From the NCBI GenBank assembly GCA_017454815.1, contig JAFTCG010000036.1:1-55670 (forward strand): a stretch of 55,670 bases of DNA. The letters run 5' to 3'. The translations under genes and the position numbers were made by a program. Positions within the stretch are counted from its first letter, which is position 1; each line of letters opens with the position of its first letter. The notes below the pieces were generated by a model. It had not been told where the DNA came from, did no database searches, and saw nothing but the letters and a program-made list of their open reading frames with translations. Of the stretch, positions 36,339 to 44,079 are shown piece by piece. Source of the stretch: Clostridia bacterium. Its GTDB lineage: Bacteria > Bacillota > Clostridia > Oscillospirales > Acutalibacteraceae.

Positions 36339-36732
36339 GGCGGCAAGCTGCCGCCGCCAAGACGCGCCGAAATATCATATCGCCTAAAAATCCCATTCGC
36401 GGAGGAACGATCATCGTAATTCCCTCCTGTTCGCCTCTCACGGCAAACTGCCGCTGCCATGACGCGCCGAAATATCATATCGCCGAAAGCTCCCAAATCG
36501 CGAAAGAACAATTCCTTTTCTTATCGCTTTTTTCCTTCAATTATTCAACTATTCATTATTAATTATTAATTAAAAAAGCGGCAAGCTGCCGCAGCCAAGA
36601 CGCGCCGAAATACCATATCGCCGAAAGCTCCCAAATCGCGAAAGAACGATTCTTCTCTTCTTAATTCTTATCCTCAATTATTCACTATTCATTATTAATT
36701 ATTAATTAAAAAAGCGGCAAGCTGCCGCCGCC
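36339..36732. repeat. Array of GC-rich palindromic repeats with AT-rich spacers
   Basis: Four copies of a palindrome of the form GCGGCAAGCTGCCGC start near 36340, 36441, 36578 and 36714. After the first three comes a conserved block (GACGCGCCGAAATATCATATCGCC plus, in two copies, CTCCCAAATCGCGAAAGAAC). Copies 2-4 are 136-137 bp apart. The last two copies are preceded by an almost identical AT-rich tract (ATTCATTATTAATTATTAATT). No gene is present; this looks like a REP/MITE-like element family. Confidence 0.8.
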
Positions 36733-37293
36733 CTTTTCGATTCTCGCCGTAGTGTTTGCACATCATCAAAAAAGCCCATCCTTTTTTCGCAAAAAGTTGG
36801 TAGCGACTGTGCATTGTCGCGAGTGCGCTTGCAAACGAGCAAATGCACCGAGCGTGACTTTTTTGCGAAGAGGAGGAACAGTGTAATGAGTGAGTGGTGA
36901 TGCTTGAATCGCTACGAACGATATGAAGCTTGTGACGACGAGGTGACCCGGACGAGAATCGCTCTTCGCGCACCGCGCTCGACACGCACACGTCGGCGTC
37001 CAACAGTCCCCCGGACTATTGGACTTCCGCAGGCTGCGCCCGCTCCCTCCTTTTCGATTCTCGCCGTAGTGTTTGCACATCATCAAAAAAGCCCATCCTT
37101 TCGGATGAGCTTTTTGATGGTGACCCGGACGAGAATCGCCCGCTTAACGGTGCTGTCGCACCTACGGCACGCACACGGGCTCTCTAAAGCTCCACCGGAG
37201 CTTTAGAGTCGGCTTCGCCGCCGCCCTTTTCGATTCTCGCCGTAGTGTTTGCACATCATCAAAAAAGCCCATCCTTTCGGATGAGCTTTTTGA
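36733..37293. repeat. Tandem ~177-bp array derived from the tRNA-Glu 3' end and its terminator
   Basis: The last 20-21 bases of tRNA-Glu (including CCA) recur at 36941 and 37118 before the intact gene at 37294, giving a period of 176-177 bp. A second conserved block (CGATTCTCGCCGTAGTG plus GCACATCATC and the terminator arm) begins at 36733, 37049 and 37225. The first unit carries about 139 extra bases between the block and the tRNA fragment. Between units lie hairpins of different sequence but the same position (36998-37024 and 37182-37208). No protein gene is supported here. Confidence 0.85.
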
Positions 37294-37295
37294 TG
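37257..37295 (-). terminator. Terminator of the tRNA-Met/tRNA-Glu transcript
   Basis: Minus-strand stem AGCTCATCC/GGATGGGCT (one mismatch, GAAA loop) followed by a T-run, directly after the tRNA-Glu CCA end. A nearly identical copy lies at about 37080-37119. Confidence 0.8.
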
Positions 37296-37368
37296 GTGAC
37301 CCGGACGAGAATCGAACTCGTGTTACCGCCGTGAAAGGGCGGTGTCTTAACCGCTTGACCACCGGGCC
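37294..37368 (-). tRNA. tRNA-Glu (TTC)
   Basis: Cloverleaf readable on the minus strand: acceptor GGCCCGG with CCGGGTC, anticodon stem CCGCC/GGCGG around loop CTTTCAC (anticodon TTC), T arm GTTCGATTC, and encoded CCA at 37296-37294. It lies 5 bp after tRNA-Met on the same transcript. Its 3' end is duplicated downstream. Confidence 0.95.
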
Positions 37369-37373
37369 GGATA

Positions 37374-37450
37374 TGGTGGCTACAATTGGATTTGAACCAA
37401 TGACACCGCGGGTATGAACCGCGTGCTCTAGCCAACTGAGCTATGTAGCC
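37374..37450 (-). tRNA. tRNA-Met (CAT)
   Basis: Acceptor GGCTACA/TGTAGCC, D arm AGCTCAGTTGGCTAGAGC, anticodon stem CGCGG/CCGCG around TTCATAC (anticodon CAT), T arm ATTGG/CCAAT, encoded CCA. The first pair is G-C and the features fit an elongator Met tRNA; a lysidine-modified Ile tRNA cannot be strictly excluded. First gene of the two-tRNA transcript. Confidence 0.92.
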
Positions 37451-37495
37451 ACATGACGCTGAAGCACTGCGCTATGCAAACTTCAAAGCTTGTTT

Positions 37496-37524
37496 ATTAT
37501 ATTATATTAAAAAGTGTTTGTCAA
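37496..37524 (-). promoter_or_regulatory. Promoter of the tRNA pair
   Basis: Minus-strand TTGACA (37524-37519) and TATAAT (37501-37496) with a 17-bp spacer, a full consensus promoter about 45 bp before tRNA-Met. Confidence 0.85.
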
Positions 37525-37554
37525 TACCTTTTTTTGAAAAAAAACAATTTTTTT

Positions 37555-37678
37555 GGCCGCGATGCGTCACTCCGGAGTCGACGCGCCACGGCCTTAATTT
37601 ATATCAAGCAAAGCCCTCGCGCCAAAGGCTGATCTGATGGGCTGCCACGCCACCTTTGACAGGCTTTGCCGATTTTTT
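37555..37678. other. Two strong hairpins in the tRNA-nucleosidase interval
   Basis: The first hairpin (37555-37593) has nested stems GGCCG/CGGCC, GCGTC/GACGC and the palindrome ACTCCGGAGT. The second (37608-37669) has GCAAAGCC/GGCTTTGC enclosing CAAAGG/CCTTTG and is followed by a T-run at 37673-37678. No coding sequence fits. It may be a structured RNA or a repeat remnant; no plus-strand promoter directly in front of it was recognised. Confidence 0.5.
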
Positions 37679-37720
37679 GTCCTTTAAAATCATATGTTTC
37701 AAAAATCTTTTTGGGATAGG

Positions 37721-37749
37721 TTGAAAACAAACGAAAAATAGTGTATAAT
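37721..37749 (+). promoter_or_regulatory. Promoter for the nucleosidase-nucleotidase operon
   Basis: TTGAAA (37721-37726), 17-bp spacer, TATAAT (37744-37749), 35 bp before the start. Confidence 0.7.
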
Positions 37750-37783
37750 CTCTTCATTATCATTCTCACAAGGAGCTTTGTTT

Positions 37784-38479
37784 ATGCTTGGTGGAAAAAT
37801 TGGCGTGGTCATCGCCGACGATTGGGAGTTCGAGCCGCTCAAAAAATGGGCGGAAAAGTTTTCCTTTTCCGAAAAAATCGAAAACAAAAACGACTGCATT
37901 GAATTTGAATCCGGAGGCAACCGGATCGTTGCCGTGAAATGCGGCATCGGCAAAGTCAACGCCGCGTTCGCAACCTCTTTTCTTATTTTTGAAGAAAAGT
38001 GCGATATTATTCTCAACATCGGCCTTTCCGGCGCAATAAAAAATCTTCACAAAAACGATATCGTTGTCGGAAGCGAATACATCGAGTGCGACTTCGATCT
38101 CACGGCGATCGGCAGGAAGCCCGGCGAAAAGCCCGGACAGGAATATCTCTATTGCGCCGATGAAAAGCTGCTTTCTTTCGCGAAAAAATGCAGCGTCGAC
38201 AGCGTTTGCCGCCTTGGCACGGGCGACATTTTCCTCGCGGACAAAGCTTTGAAGGAAAAATATTCCTCGCTTTTTGACGTCTGCGCTTTCGACATGGAGA
38301 CAGCCGCGATAGCCGCCGTCTGCCACAGGACGGATACGCCTTTCATTTCGATCAGGAAGATCTCCGACGACTGCGACGAAAACGCGATGGAAAGCTACAG
38401 CGACCTCAACAAAAAGAAGGAAACGCACCTGAGCGAAGTTCTTGAAGAACTACTGTCTGAAATACGGGAGAGCTACTGA
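37784..38479 (+). CDS. MTA/SAH nucleosidase-family protein
   Basis: A 231-residue purine nucleoside phosphorylase-fold protein of the Pfs type, which hydrolyses 5'-methylthioadenosine and S-adenosylhomocysteine to recycle SAM by-products. Visible motifs are 'GVVIADDWEFEPL' at the N-terminus, 'CGIGKVNAAFATSFLI', 'FDMETAAIAAVCH' (nucleoside-binding Met-Glu) and 'SIRKISDDCDENA' (the catalytic Asp). ATG 37784 is 8 bases after AAGGAG. Sequence divergence from standard MtnN leaves a related nucleosidase possible. It is followed by a nucleotidase gene with a 1-bp gap, indicating a nucleotide-salvage operon. Confidence 0.85.
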   Translation: MLGGKIGVVIADDWEFEPLKKWAEKFSFSEKIENKNDCIEFESGGNRIVAVKCGIGKVNAAFATSFLIFEEKCDIILNIGLSGAIKNLHKNDIVVGSEYIECDFDLTAIGRKPGEKPGQEYLYCADEKLLSFAKKCSVDSVCRLGTGDIFLADKALKEKYSSLFDVCAFDMETAAIAAVCHRTDTPFISIRKISDDCDENAMESYSDLNKKKETHLSEVLEELLSEIRESY

Positions 38480-38480
38480 T

Positions 38481-39071
38481 ATGGAAAATCGGAGCAGTTT
38501 TTTTGCAATGCTTTCAAGGCTTAAATATATCGACCGCTGGTCGCTGATGAGGAACACCGAGAAGGAAAACGTCTGCGAACACAGCATGCAGGTCGCCGCG
38601 ATCACCCACGCTCTGTGCGTCATCAAAAACAAGAAATTCGGCGGCGAGCTCGACTGCGGCAAAGCGGCGATACTTGCGCTATATCATGATATGCCCGAGA
38701 TCCTGACAGGTGATATGCCGACCCCGGTAAAATACAGAAATCCCGAGATAAAATCTGTCTACAAGGAAATCGAGACTTCCGCAGGGAAAACGCTTTTGGG
38801 AATGCTCCCGGCAGAGCTTCAGGAGGATTACAGGGATTGTTTTATCGAAAACGACCGGGACGAATATCTCCGAAAACTCGTCAAAGCCGCCGACAAGATC
38901 TGCGCGCTCATCAAATGCATCGAGGAGAAGAAAGCCGGCAACACGGAGTTCGACAATGCCGCCGTTTCCGCGCAGGAGGCGATAAAAAATATGGGCTTGC
39001 CCGAGGTCGACTATTTCATGGCGACATTCATCGACGGTTTTGCCCAAACGCTCGATCAGCAGGATTTCTGA
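38481..39071 (+). CDS. yfbR: HD-domain 5'-deoxynucleotidase (YfbR family)
   Basis: A 196-residue metal-dependent HD phosphohydrolase that dephosphorylates deoxyribonucleoside 5'-monophosphates. The family opening 'SSFFAMLSRLKYIDRWSLMRNT' and the HD metal ligands in 'ENVCEHSMQVA' and 'ALYHDMPEILTGDMPTPVKY' are present, with a further Asp in 'KAADKICALIKCIEE'. GGGAG within the end of the preceding gene serves the ATG, and the genes are separated by one base. This places it with the nucleosidase in one purine/nucleotide salvage unit. Confidence 0.93.
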   Translation: MENRSSFFAMLSRLKYIDRWSLMRNTEKENVCEHSMQVAAITHALCVIKNKKFGGELDCGKAAILALYHDMPEILTGDMPTPVKYRNPEIKSVYKEIETSAGKTLLGMLPAELQEDYRDCFIENDRDEYLRKLVKAADKICALIKCIEEKKAGNTEFDNAAVSAQEAIKNMGLPEVDYFMATFIDGFAQTLDQQDF

Positions 39072-39080
39072 GCGTCACGC

Positions 39081-39108
39081 TTGACAAAAAAGCAAATTTT
39101 GATATAAT
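39081..39108 (+). promoter_or_regulatory. Promoter for glyS
   Basis: TTGACA (39081-39086) and TATAAT (39103-39108) with a 16-bp spacer. The leader is only about 25 bases long, with no T-box. Confidence 0.75.
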
Positions 39109-39138
39109 CTTTATATCTTGACAAAGGAGTTTTTTAAA

Positions 39139-40521
39139 ATGCTCAATACAGAAAAATCAATGGACGCTCTCGTCGCTCTGTGCAAAGGCAGAGGCTTCGT
39201 TTATGCAGGCAGCGAAATCTACGGCGGCCTTGCAAACACGTGGGACTACGGCCCGCTCGGCGTGGAGCTGAAAAACAACATCAAGGATGCATGGCGCAAA
39301 AAGTTTGTTCAGGAAAACAAGCTCAACGTCGGTCTTGACAGCGCAATTCTTATGAATCCCCAGACTTGGGTAGCTTCAGGTCACCTCGGCGGATTTTCCG
39401 ATCCGCTGATGGATTGCCGCGAGTGCAAGACCCGTCACAGAGCCGACAACCTCATCGAGGATTTTGACGGCACCAACGTCGCAGGCTGGTCGAACGAAGA
39501 AATGATGAAATATATCGACGAGAAGAACATCGTCTGCCCCAACTGCGGAAAACATAATTTCACCGATATTCGCCAGTTCAACCTCATGTTCAAGACCTTC
39601 CAGGGCGTTACGGAGGACAGCAAGAACGAATTGTATCTCCGCCCCGAGACGGCTCAGGGTATTTTCGTCAACTTTGCGAACATCCAGAGAACGACGAGGA
39701 AAAAAGTTCCCTTCGGCGTTGCGCAGATCGGTAAATCCTTCAGAAACGAGATCACTCCCGGAAACTTCATTTTCCGCGTTCGTGAATTTGAACAGATGGA
39801 GCTTGAATTCTTCTGCAAGCCAGGCACCGACCTCGAATGGTTTGAATATTGGAGAGGCTTCTGCCGCGACTGGCTCTACAGCCTCAATATCAGCAAGGAA
39901 AACCTTCGTCTTCGCGACCACGACAAAGAGGAGCTTTGCTTCTATTCAAAAGCGACAACGGACTTTGAATATCTCTTCCCGTTCGGCTGGGGCGAGCTTT
40001 GGGGCGTCGCAGACAGAACAGACTACGACCTCACGCAGCATATCAACACTTCGGGCAAAAGCCTTGACTACTTCGACCCCGAAACCAACGAGAGATATAT
40101 TCCTTACGTCATCGAGCCGTCGCTCGGCGTTGAAAGGCTGTTCCTTGCCGTGCTGACAGAGGCTTATGACGAGGAAATCGTTGACGAGGAAAAGAACGAC
40201 AAGCGTGTTGTCCTTAGATTCCATCCCGCTCTTGCCCCGTTCAAGGCCGCCGTGCTTCCCCTTTCCAAGAAGCTCAACGAGCAGGCAACGGAAGTCTTCG
40301 ATAACCTCTCGAAGAAGTTTATGGTCGACTTTGACGACGCAGGCTCGATCGGAAAACGCTACCGCAGGCAGGACGAGATCGGTACTCCGTTCTGCATCAC
40401 ATACGACTTTGAAAGCGTCGAGGACGGCTGCGTAACAGTCCGCGACCGCGACACAATGGAACAAGTCAGACTCCCCATCGCGGAGATCGAAAAGTATATC
40501 GAAGAAAAACTTGTTTTCTGA
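39139..40521 (+). CDS. glyS: Glycyl-tRNA synthetase, dimeric type
   Basis: A 460-residue class II synthetase of the single-chain alpha2 type shared with archaea, eukaryotes and many Firmicutes. Motifs include '[26 protein letters not shown]', '[14 protein letters not shown]' (motif 2 region), '[29 protein letters not shown]' and the '[15 protein letters not shown]' motif 3. A C-terminal anticodon domain ('[19 protein letters not shown]') follows. A zinc-ribbon-like pair '[11 protein letters not shown]' and 'CPNCGKHNF' is present in the insertion. ATG 39139 is preceded by AAGGAG. The terminator at 40551 closes the unit. Confidence 0.97.
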   Translation: MLNTEKSMDALVALCKGRGFVYAGSEIYGGLANTWDYGPLGVELKNNIKDAWRKKFVQENKLNVGLDSAILMNPQTWVASGHLGGFSDPLMDCRECKTRHRADNLIEDFDGTNVAGWSNEEMMKYIDEKNIVCPNCGKHNFTDIRQFNLMFKTFQGVTEDSKNELYLRPETAQGIFVNFANIQRTTRKKVPFGVAQIGKSFRNEITPGNFIFRVREFEQMELEFFCKPGTDLEWFEYWRGFCRDWLYSLNISKENLRLRDHDKEELCFYSKATTDFEYLFPFGWGELWGVADRTDYDLTQHINTSGKSLDYFDPETNERYIPYVIEPSLGVERLFLAVLTEAYDEEIVDEEKNDKRVVLRFHPALAPFKAAVLPLSKKLNEQATEVFDNLSKKFMVDFDDAGSIGKRYRRQDEIGTPFCITYDFESVEDGCVTVRDRDTMEQVRLPIAEIEKYIEEKLVF

Positions 40522-40550
40522 AGCAGATCATAATAACATGACATAACAAA

Positions 40551-40587
40551 ACTCCCTCTTACCGAAGTAAGGGGGAGTCAGTTTTTT
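40551..40587 (+). terminator. Terminator after glyS
   Basis: 12-bp stem ACTCCCTCTTAC/GTAAGGGGGAGT with a CGAA loop, then TCAG and a T-run. Confidence 0.9.
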
Positions 40588-40650
40588 GTATATTGGCATT
40601 ATTGCGCTGCTATGTTTAAGCAAGCGCAAAATGGAGCCTGAGGTTGATCC

Positions 40651-42048
40651 TTAACCGACGAACGGGAGTATAACCTTGAGAATAATGCCTAAAATTCTCA
40701 ACAGTATATTATCGCTGTTCGCCCACTCGTTGATCAGGTTTGCAAGGTTGGCGAAAAAGCCGGAATCGGTCGGCTCAACAGGCGTGGGATTGTTGCCTGA
40801 GCCGCCACCCGTTCCGCCGAAGGAAATCGTGTATTCCCTGCCGACAGGCCTATAACCGTAGATGCTTTCAACCCTGACATAATATACACCGGACGCCTCT
40901 GCGCCGATAGCCGGCAAAGTTACTTCTTCATCTTTATTTATATAGACAGTCGTTTCTGACAATTCGGTATAATTTCCATCTTTGTACACATATGTGCGTA
41001 TTCTCCACCTTAATGAACTGTTTTCATAAACATGACTAAAGTATACTTTAATTTCCCCGTTTTTGTCGGCGACAATTTTGTAGAAATCCAGATCGTCGTA
41101 CTTGTTTATATTGCCGCCGTAAGTATGTCCGAGCGAAACGGGCGTTGCCTTTGCGAATTCATTGTTTATTTCTTTTTCGTAATAATCAGTAGAGGTAAAC
41201 GAAGTAACCAACTGATACTCTTTGCCGACAGGATAATAACTGCTGATACCTTTGACTACGACGAAATATGTAACCGAAGCAACAACGCCGAGAGCCGGCA
41301 AAGCAATTTTTTCCCCGGAGTTATATTTGATGGTATAGTCTGTTATTTCAGTATATTTTCCGTCTTTATACTCAAATACGTTTACTACCCATCCCTTTGA
41401 ACCATTGTCTTCAAACGTATGTTCAAAGTTGATGTTGACTTTTCCGTCTTTCGATGAAACGATTTTGTAGAAATCCAGATCGTCGTACTTGTTTATATTG
41501 CCGCCGTAAGTGTTTCCGAGAGAAATAGCCGTTGCCTTAGCATATTCGTTGTTCACTTCTTTTTCATAGCAATCGGTCGAGGTGAACGATGTGACCAACT
41601 GATACTCTTTGCCGACAGGATAATAACTGCTGATACCTTTGACTGCGACATAGTATACCACAGATGCCGAAACGCCGAGAGCCGGCAGAGAAATTATTTC
41701 CCCGGAGTTATATTTGATGGAATAGTCTGTTATTTGAGTATATTTTCCGTCCTTATACTCATACATGCATATTACCCATCCCTTTGAACCATTGTTTTCA
41801 TAGGTATGTTTAAAAGTAATGTCGACTTTTCCGTTCGTCGAAGTCTGGATCTTAAAATAGTCAACGTCGCTGGTGGAAGATATCGTTCCCTTGATCGTGT
41901 TGCCGAGCGTGATCTTGTTTGCCGATGCGTAGTCGTTGTTCGACTCGCTCTCGCTGACTGTCGCTGCGCTTGCGTGGACTGCAAAAAGCGAGAGCATGAT
42001 GCTCAAAACGAGCAGCGTGCTGAGAATGCGTTTGAATGATTTTTTCAC
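40651..42048 (-). CDS. Exported protein with three PPC-like repeats
   Basis: A 465-residue secreted protein. The signal peptide (residues 1-30, ending 'VHASAA') is followed by three repeats of about 115 residues. Each opens with 'E-S/N-N-E/D-Y/F-A-x-A-x-x-I/V-x-L-G' and 'D-x-D-F/Y-Y/F-K-I', the pattern of bacterial pre-peptidase C-terminal (PPC) domains. A Gly/Asn/Pro linker (near 415) and a hydrophobic C-terminal segment ('ILLRILGIILKVILPFVG') suggest membrane retention. The start is a GTG at 42048, nine bases after AAGGAG; the longer reading runs into oadB. No catalytic domain is attached. Confidence 0.8.
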   Translation of the reverse strand: MKKSFKRILSTLLVLSIMLSLFAVHASAATVSESESNNDYASANKITLGNTIKGTISSTSDVDYFKIQTSTNGKVDITFKHTYENNGSKGWVICMYEYKDGKYTQITDYSIKYNSGEIISLPALGVSASVVYYVAVKGISSYYPVGKEYQLVTSFTSTDCYEKEVNNEYAKATAISLGNTYGGNINKYDDLDFYKIVSSKDGKVNINFEHTFEDNGSKGWVVNVFEYKDGKYTEITDYTIKYNSGEKIALPALGVVASVTYFVVVKGISSYYPVGKEYQLVTSFTSTDYYEKEINNEFAKATPVSLGHTYGGNINKYDDLDFYKIVADKNGEIKVYFSHVYENSSLRWRIRTYVYKDGNYTELSETTVYINKDEEVTLPAIGAEASGVYYVRVESIYGYRPVGREYTISFGGTGGGSGNNPTPVEPTDSGFFANLANLINEWANSDNILLRILGIILKVILPFVG

Positions 42049-42104
42049 AGTAATAATCTCCTTTTTTAAAATATTTTTTATTATTATTTTTATTACTATA
42101 ATGT

Positions 42105-43283
42105 TTAATGTCCGAACATCATCAAGCAGAAGCCTGCGGCTATTGCCGAGCCGATAACGCCTGCTACGTTCGGTCCCATGGCGTGCATAAGAAGGAAGTT
42201 TGTCGGGTCCTCTTTTGCGCCGACCGTCTGGGAAACTCTTGCCGCCATCGGTACGGCTGAAACGCCTGCAGAGCCGATGAGCGGATTTATTTTGCCTCCC
42301 GAAAGTTTGCACATAAGTTTTCCGAGCAAAAGTCCGCCGATAGTTGAGAAACAGAATGCGAAAAGTCCGAGCATAACGATAAGTATCGTTTTAAGCTGTA
42401 GGAATTCTTTTCCGTTTGCCGTTGCGCCGACTGTCAAGCCGAGCATGATAGTTACGATATTGCAAAGCGCATTCTGAGCAGTATCGCTCAATCTTTCCGT
42501 AACACCGCTTTCCTTGAAGAGGTTACCGAGCATAAGCATACCGATAAGCGGAGCAGTGTCGGGAATAAGAAATACGCAAAGAACTGTTACGGCAATCGGG
42601 AAGATAATCTTTTCCGTTTTGGAAACTTCCCTTACCTGTTTCATCTTAATCTTACGTTCTTTTTTAGTTGTAAGAGCTTTCATTATCGGGGGCTGAATAA
42701 GCGGAATGAGCGCCATATACGAATATGCCGCAAGCGCAATAGGCGCAAGCAAATGAGGCGCAAGCTTAGATGCGCTGTAAATAGCTGTGGGTCCGTCTGC
42801 GCCGCCGATGATACCGATTGCCGCCGCTTCCTGGGCGGAGAATTTACCTGTTGATACCGCAAAAGTAAACGCAACGTAAATGCCGAGCTGTGCCGCCGCG
42901 CCCATAAGTAAGCTTGACGGTCTTGCGATAAGCGGTCCAAAGTCCGTCATCGCGCCGATGCCTAAAAATATCAGGCACGGAAAAACACTGCTCTTTACAC
43001 CTGCGTAAATCATTCTCAAAACGCCCGAATTATACCAGTGCGCACCCTCGACCAGATTTGACGTGTCCATCAATCCTGCGGGGTCAGCCATAAGTCCTGC
43101 GCCCGGCAGATTAGCAAGAAGAATACCGAAAGCTATCGGCAAAAGCAGTAGCGGTTCAAATTTTTTCGCTATGGCAAGGAAAAGGAACACGAATGATACC
43201 AAAAGCATCACGCCTTCCTGCCACGTCAAAGAGGCAAAACCTGTTGATATCCACAGATTGCCTAAAATTTCAAATATGTGCAT
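42105..43283 (-). CDS. oadB: Sodium-pumping decarboxylase beta subunit
   Basis: A 392-residue polytopic membrane protein that couples decarboxylation of carboxybiotin to sodium export. Family segments are '[25 protein letters not shown]' in part, '[15 protein letters not shown]' (the conserved GGADGP loop), '[18 protein letters not shown]' and '[20 protein letters not shown]'. AAGGAGG precedes the ATG. Last gene of an operon with alpha, gamma and biotin carrier. Codon choice (many ATA/ATT for Ile) differs from that of the alpha gene. The substrate, whether oxaloacetate, methylmalonyl-CoA or glutaconyl-CoA, is set by the alpha subunit. Confidence 0.95.
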   Translation of the reverse strand: MHIFEILGNLWISTGFASLTWQEGVMLLVSFVFLFLAIAKKFEPLLLLPIAFGILLANLPGAGLMADPAGLMDTSNLVEGAHWYNSGVLRMIYAGVKSSVFPCLIFLGIGAMTDFGPLIARPSSLLMGAAAQLGIYVAFTFAVSTGKFSAQEAAAIGIIGGADGPTAIYSASKLAPHLLAPIALAAYSYMALIPLIQPPIMKALTTKKERKIKMKQVREVSKTEKIIFPIAVTVLCVFLIPDTAPLIGMLMLGNLFKESGVTERLSDTAQNALCNIVTIMLGLTVGATANGKEFLQLKTILIVMLGLFAFCFSTIGGLLLGKLMCKLSGGKINPLIGSAGVSAVPMAARVSQTVGAKEDPTNFLLMHAMGPNVAGVIGSAIAAGFCLMMFGH

Positions 43284-43295
43284 CTTACGTCCTCC

Positions 43296-43670
43296 TTATA
43301 TTACGGCAAGGACGTCGCCTGTCTGAACGGCAGAGCCTTTTTGGACGAGCAACTGTTTAACTGTACCGTCGGCGGAGGCTACTATGTCGTTTTCCATTTT
43401 CATGGCTTCAAGCACCATTATTACGTCGCCTTTTTTAACTGCGCTTCCGACAGACACGTTAACGGCAAGTATCGTTCCGGGCATCGGGCTTGTAACTTTT
43501 TCACCCGCCGCAGTTGCATTTGCCGCAGGAGCAGGTGCTGCTGCCGGCGCGGGCGCTGCTTCGGGAACTGCCGGTGCAGCCTGTACGGGCGTTTCAGAAA
43601 GGAGAGAGACTTCGCTTTCTTCTACCTCGACTTCATAGTTCGTGTTATTGAGAGTTACCAAATATTTCAT
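43296..43670 (-). CDS. Biotin carboxyl carrier subunit of the sodium-pumping decarboxylase
   Basis: A 124-residue biotin carrier. An N-terminal segment (about residues 1-25) is joined by a Pro/Ala-rich flexible linker (about 28-55) to a biotinyl domain (about 57-124) with the biotinylation site 'EAMKMEN' and the start motif 'SPMPGTILAV'. It carries CO2 from the carboxyltransferase to the beta subunit. The carrier is a separate gene here rather than the C-terminus of the alpha subunit. GAAAGGA precedes the ATG; oadB follows by 12 bp. Confidence 0.94.
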   Translation of the reverse strand: MKYLVTLNNTNYEVEVEESEVSLLSETPVQAAPAVPEAAPAPAAAPAPAANATAAGEKVTSPMPGTILAVNVSVGSAVKKGDVIMVLEAMKMENDIVASADGTVKQLLVQKGSAVQTGDVLAVI

Positions 43671-43688
43671 AATTTCTTTCCTTTCACA

Positions 43689-44066
43689 TCAATCAACTTT
43701 TTTGATGGATTTAAAATCGAGTTTGTCAAGCGGTATCTGAGTTTCGTGGGCGACGAGCGCCATCACCATCGCCGCAGTTTTTTCATCAACGTCAATCAGC
43801 TTGACTTTTCTGCCCCCGATTGTCGTGACGCTTGAAGGCTCATCGTTATTGGTTTTGACAACGTCTTGTGTTACGGTTTTTTTCTTGGTGATTTTTCCAA
43901 TCACTTTGCCGATCACCGTGATGCAAAGCGCAAGTATCGCAAGCTCTGCAAGAACGACCAAAATACCCGTCAAGCTGACTATGAGTGCGTTGCCGATCCC
44001 GAACTCTCCGGGTTTTGATATTATTTCTTCAGGAAAAAGGCTGAGCGTTCCAATAGTTAAATTCAT
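43689..44066 (-). CDS. oadG: Sodium-pumping decarboxylase gamma subunit
   Basis: A 125-residue protein. One membrane helix (about residues 26-55, 'ALIVSLTGILVVLAELAILALCITVIG') is followed by a cytoplasmic tail ('KKKTVTQDVVKTNNDE') and a C-terminal segment ('VDEKTAAMVMALVAHETQIPLDKLDFKSIKKV'). The family assembles the alpha and beta subunits and helps bind the metal. AAGGAGG precedes the ATG. It lies between alpha and carrier genes with gaps below 20 bp, a typical gene order. Confidence 0.88.
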   Translation of the reverse strand: MNLTIGTLSLFPEEIISKPGEFGIGNALIVSLTGILVVLAELAILALCITVIGKVIGKITKKKTVTQDVVKTNNDEPSSVTTIGGRKVKLIDVDEKTAAMVMALVAHETQIPLDKLDFKSIKKVD

Positions 44067-44079
44067 CCGTTGACCCTCC

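Noticed and set aside
36733..37293. The tRNA-Glu fragments as additional tRNA genes, or the array as a CRISPR
   Set aside because: Only the 3' 20-21 bases are present, without a D arm or anticodon arm. Repeats of 177 bp with dissimilar spacers and no cas genes do not make a CRISPR.
40651..42312. A 553-residue version of the PPC-like protein
   Set aside because: The added N-terminus overlaps oadB in another frame and lacks a signal peptide; the GTG at 42048 follows AAGGAG and begins a good signal peptide.
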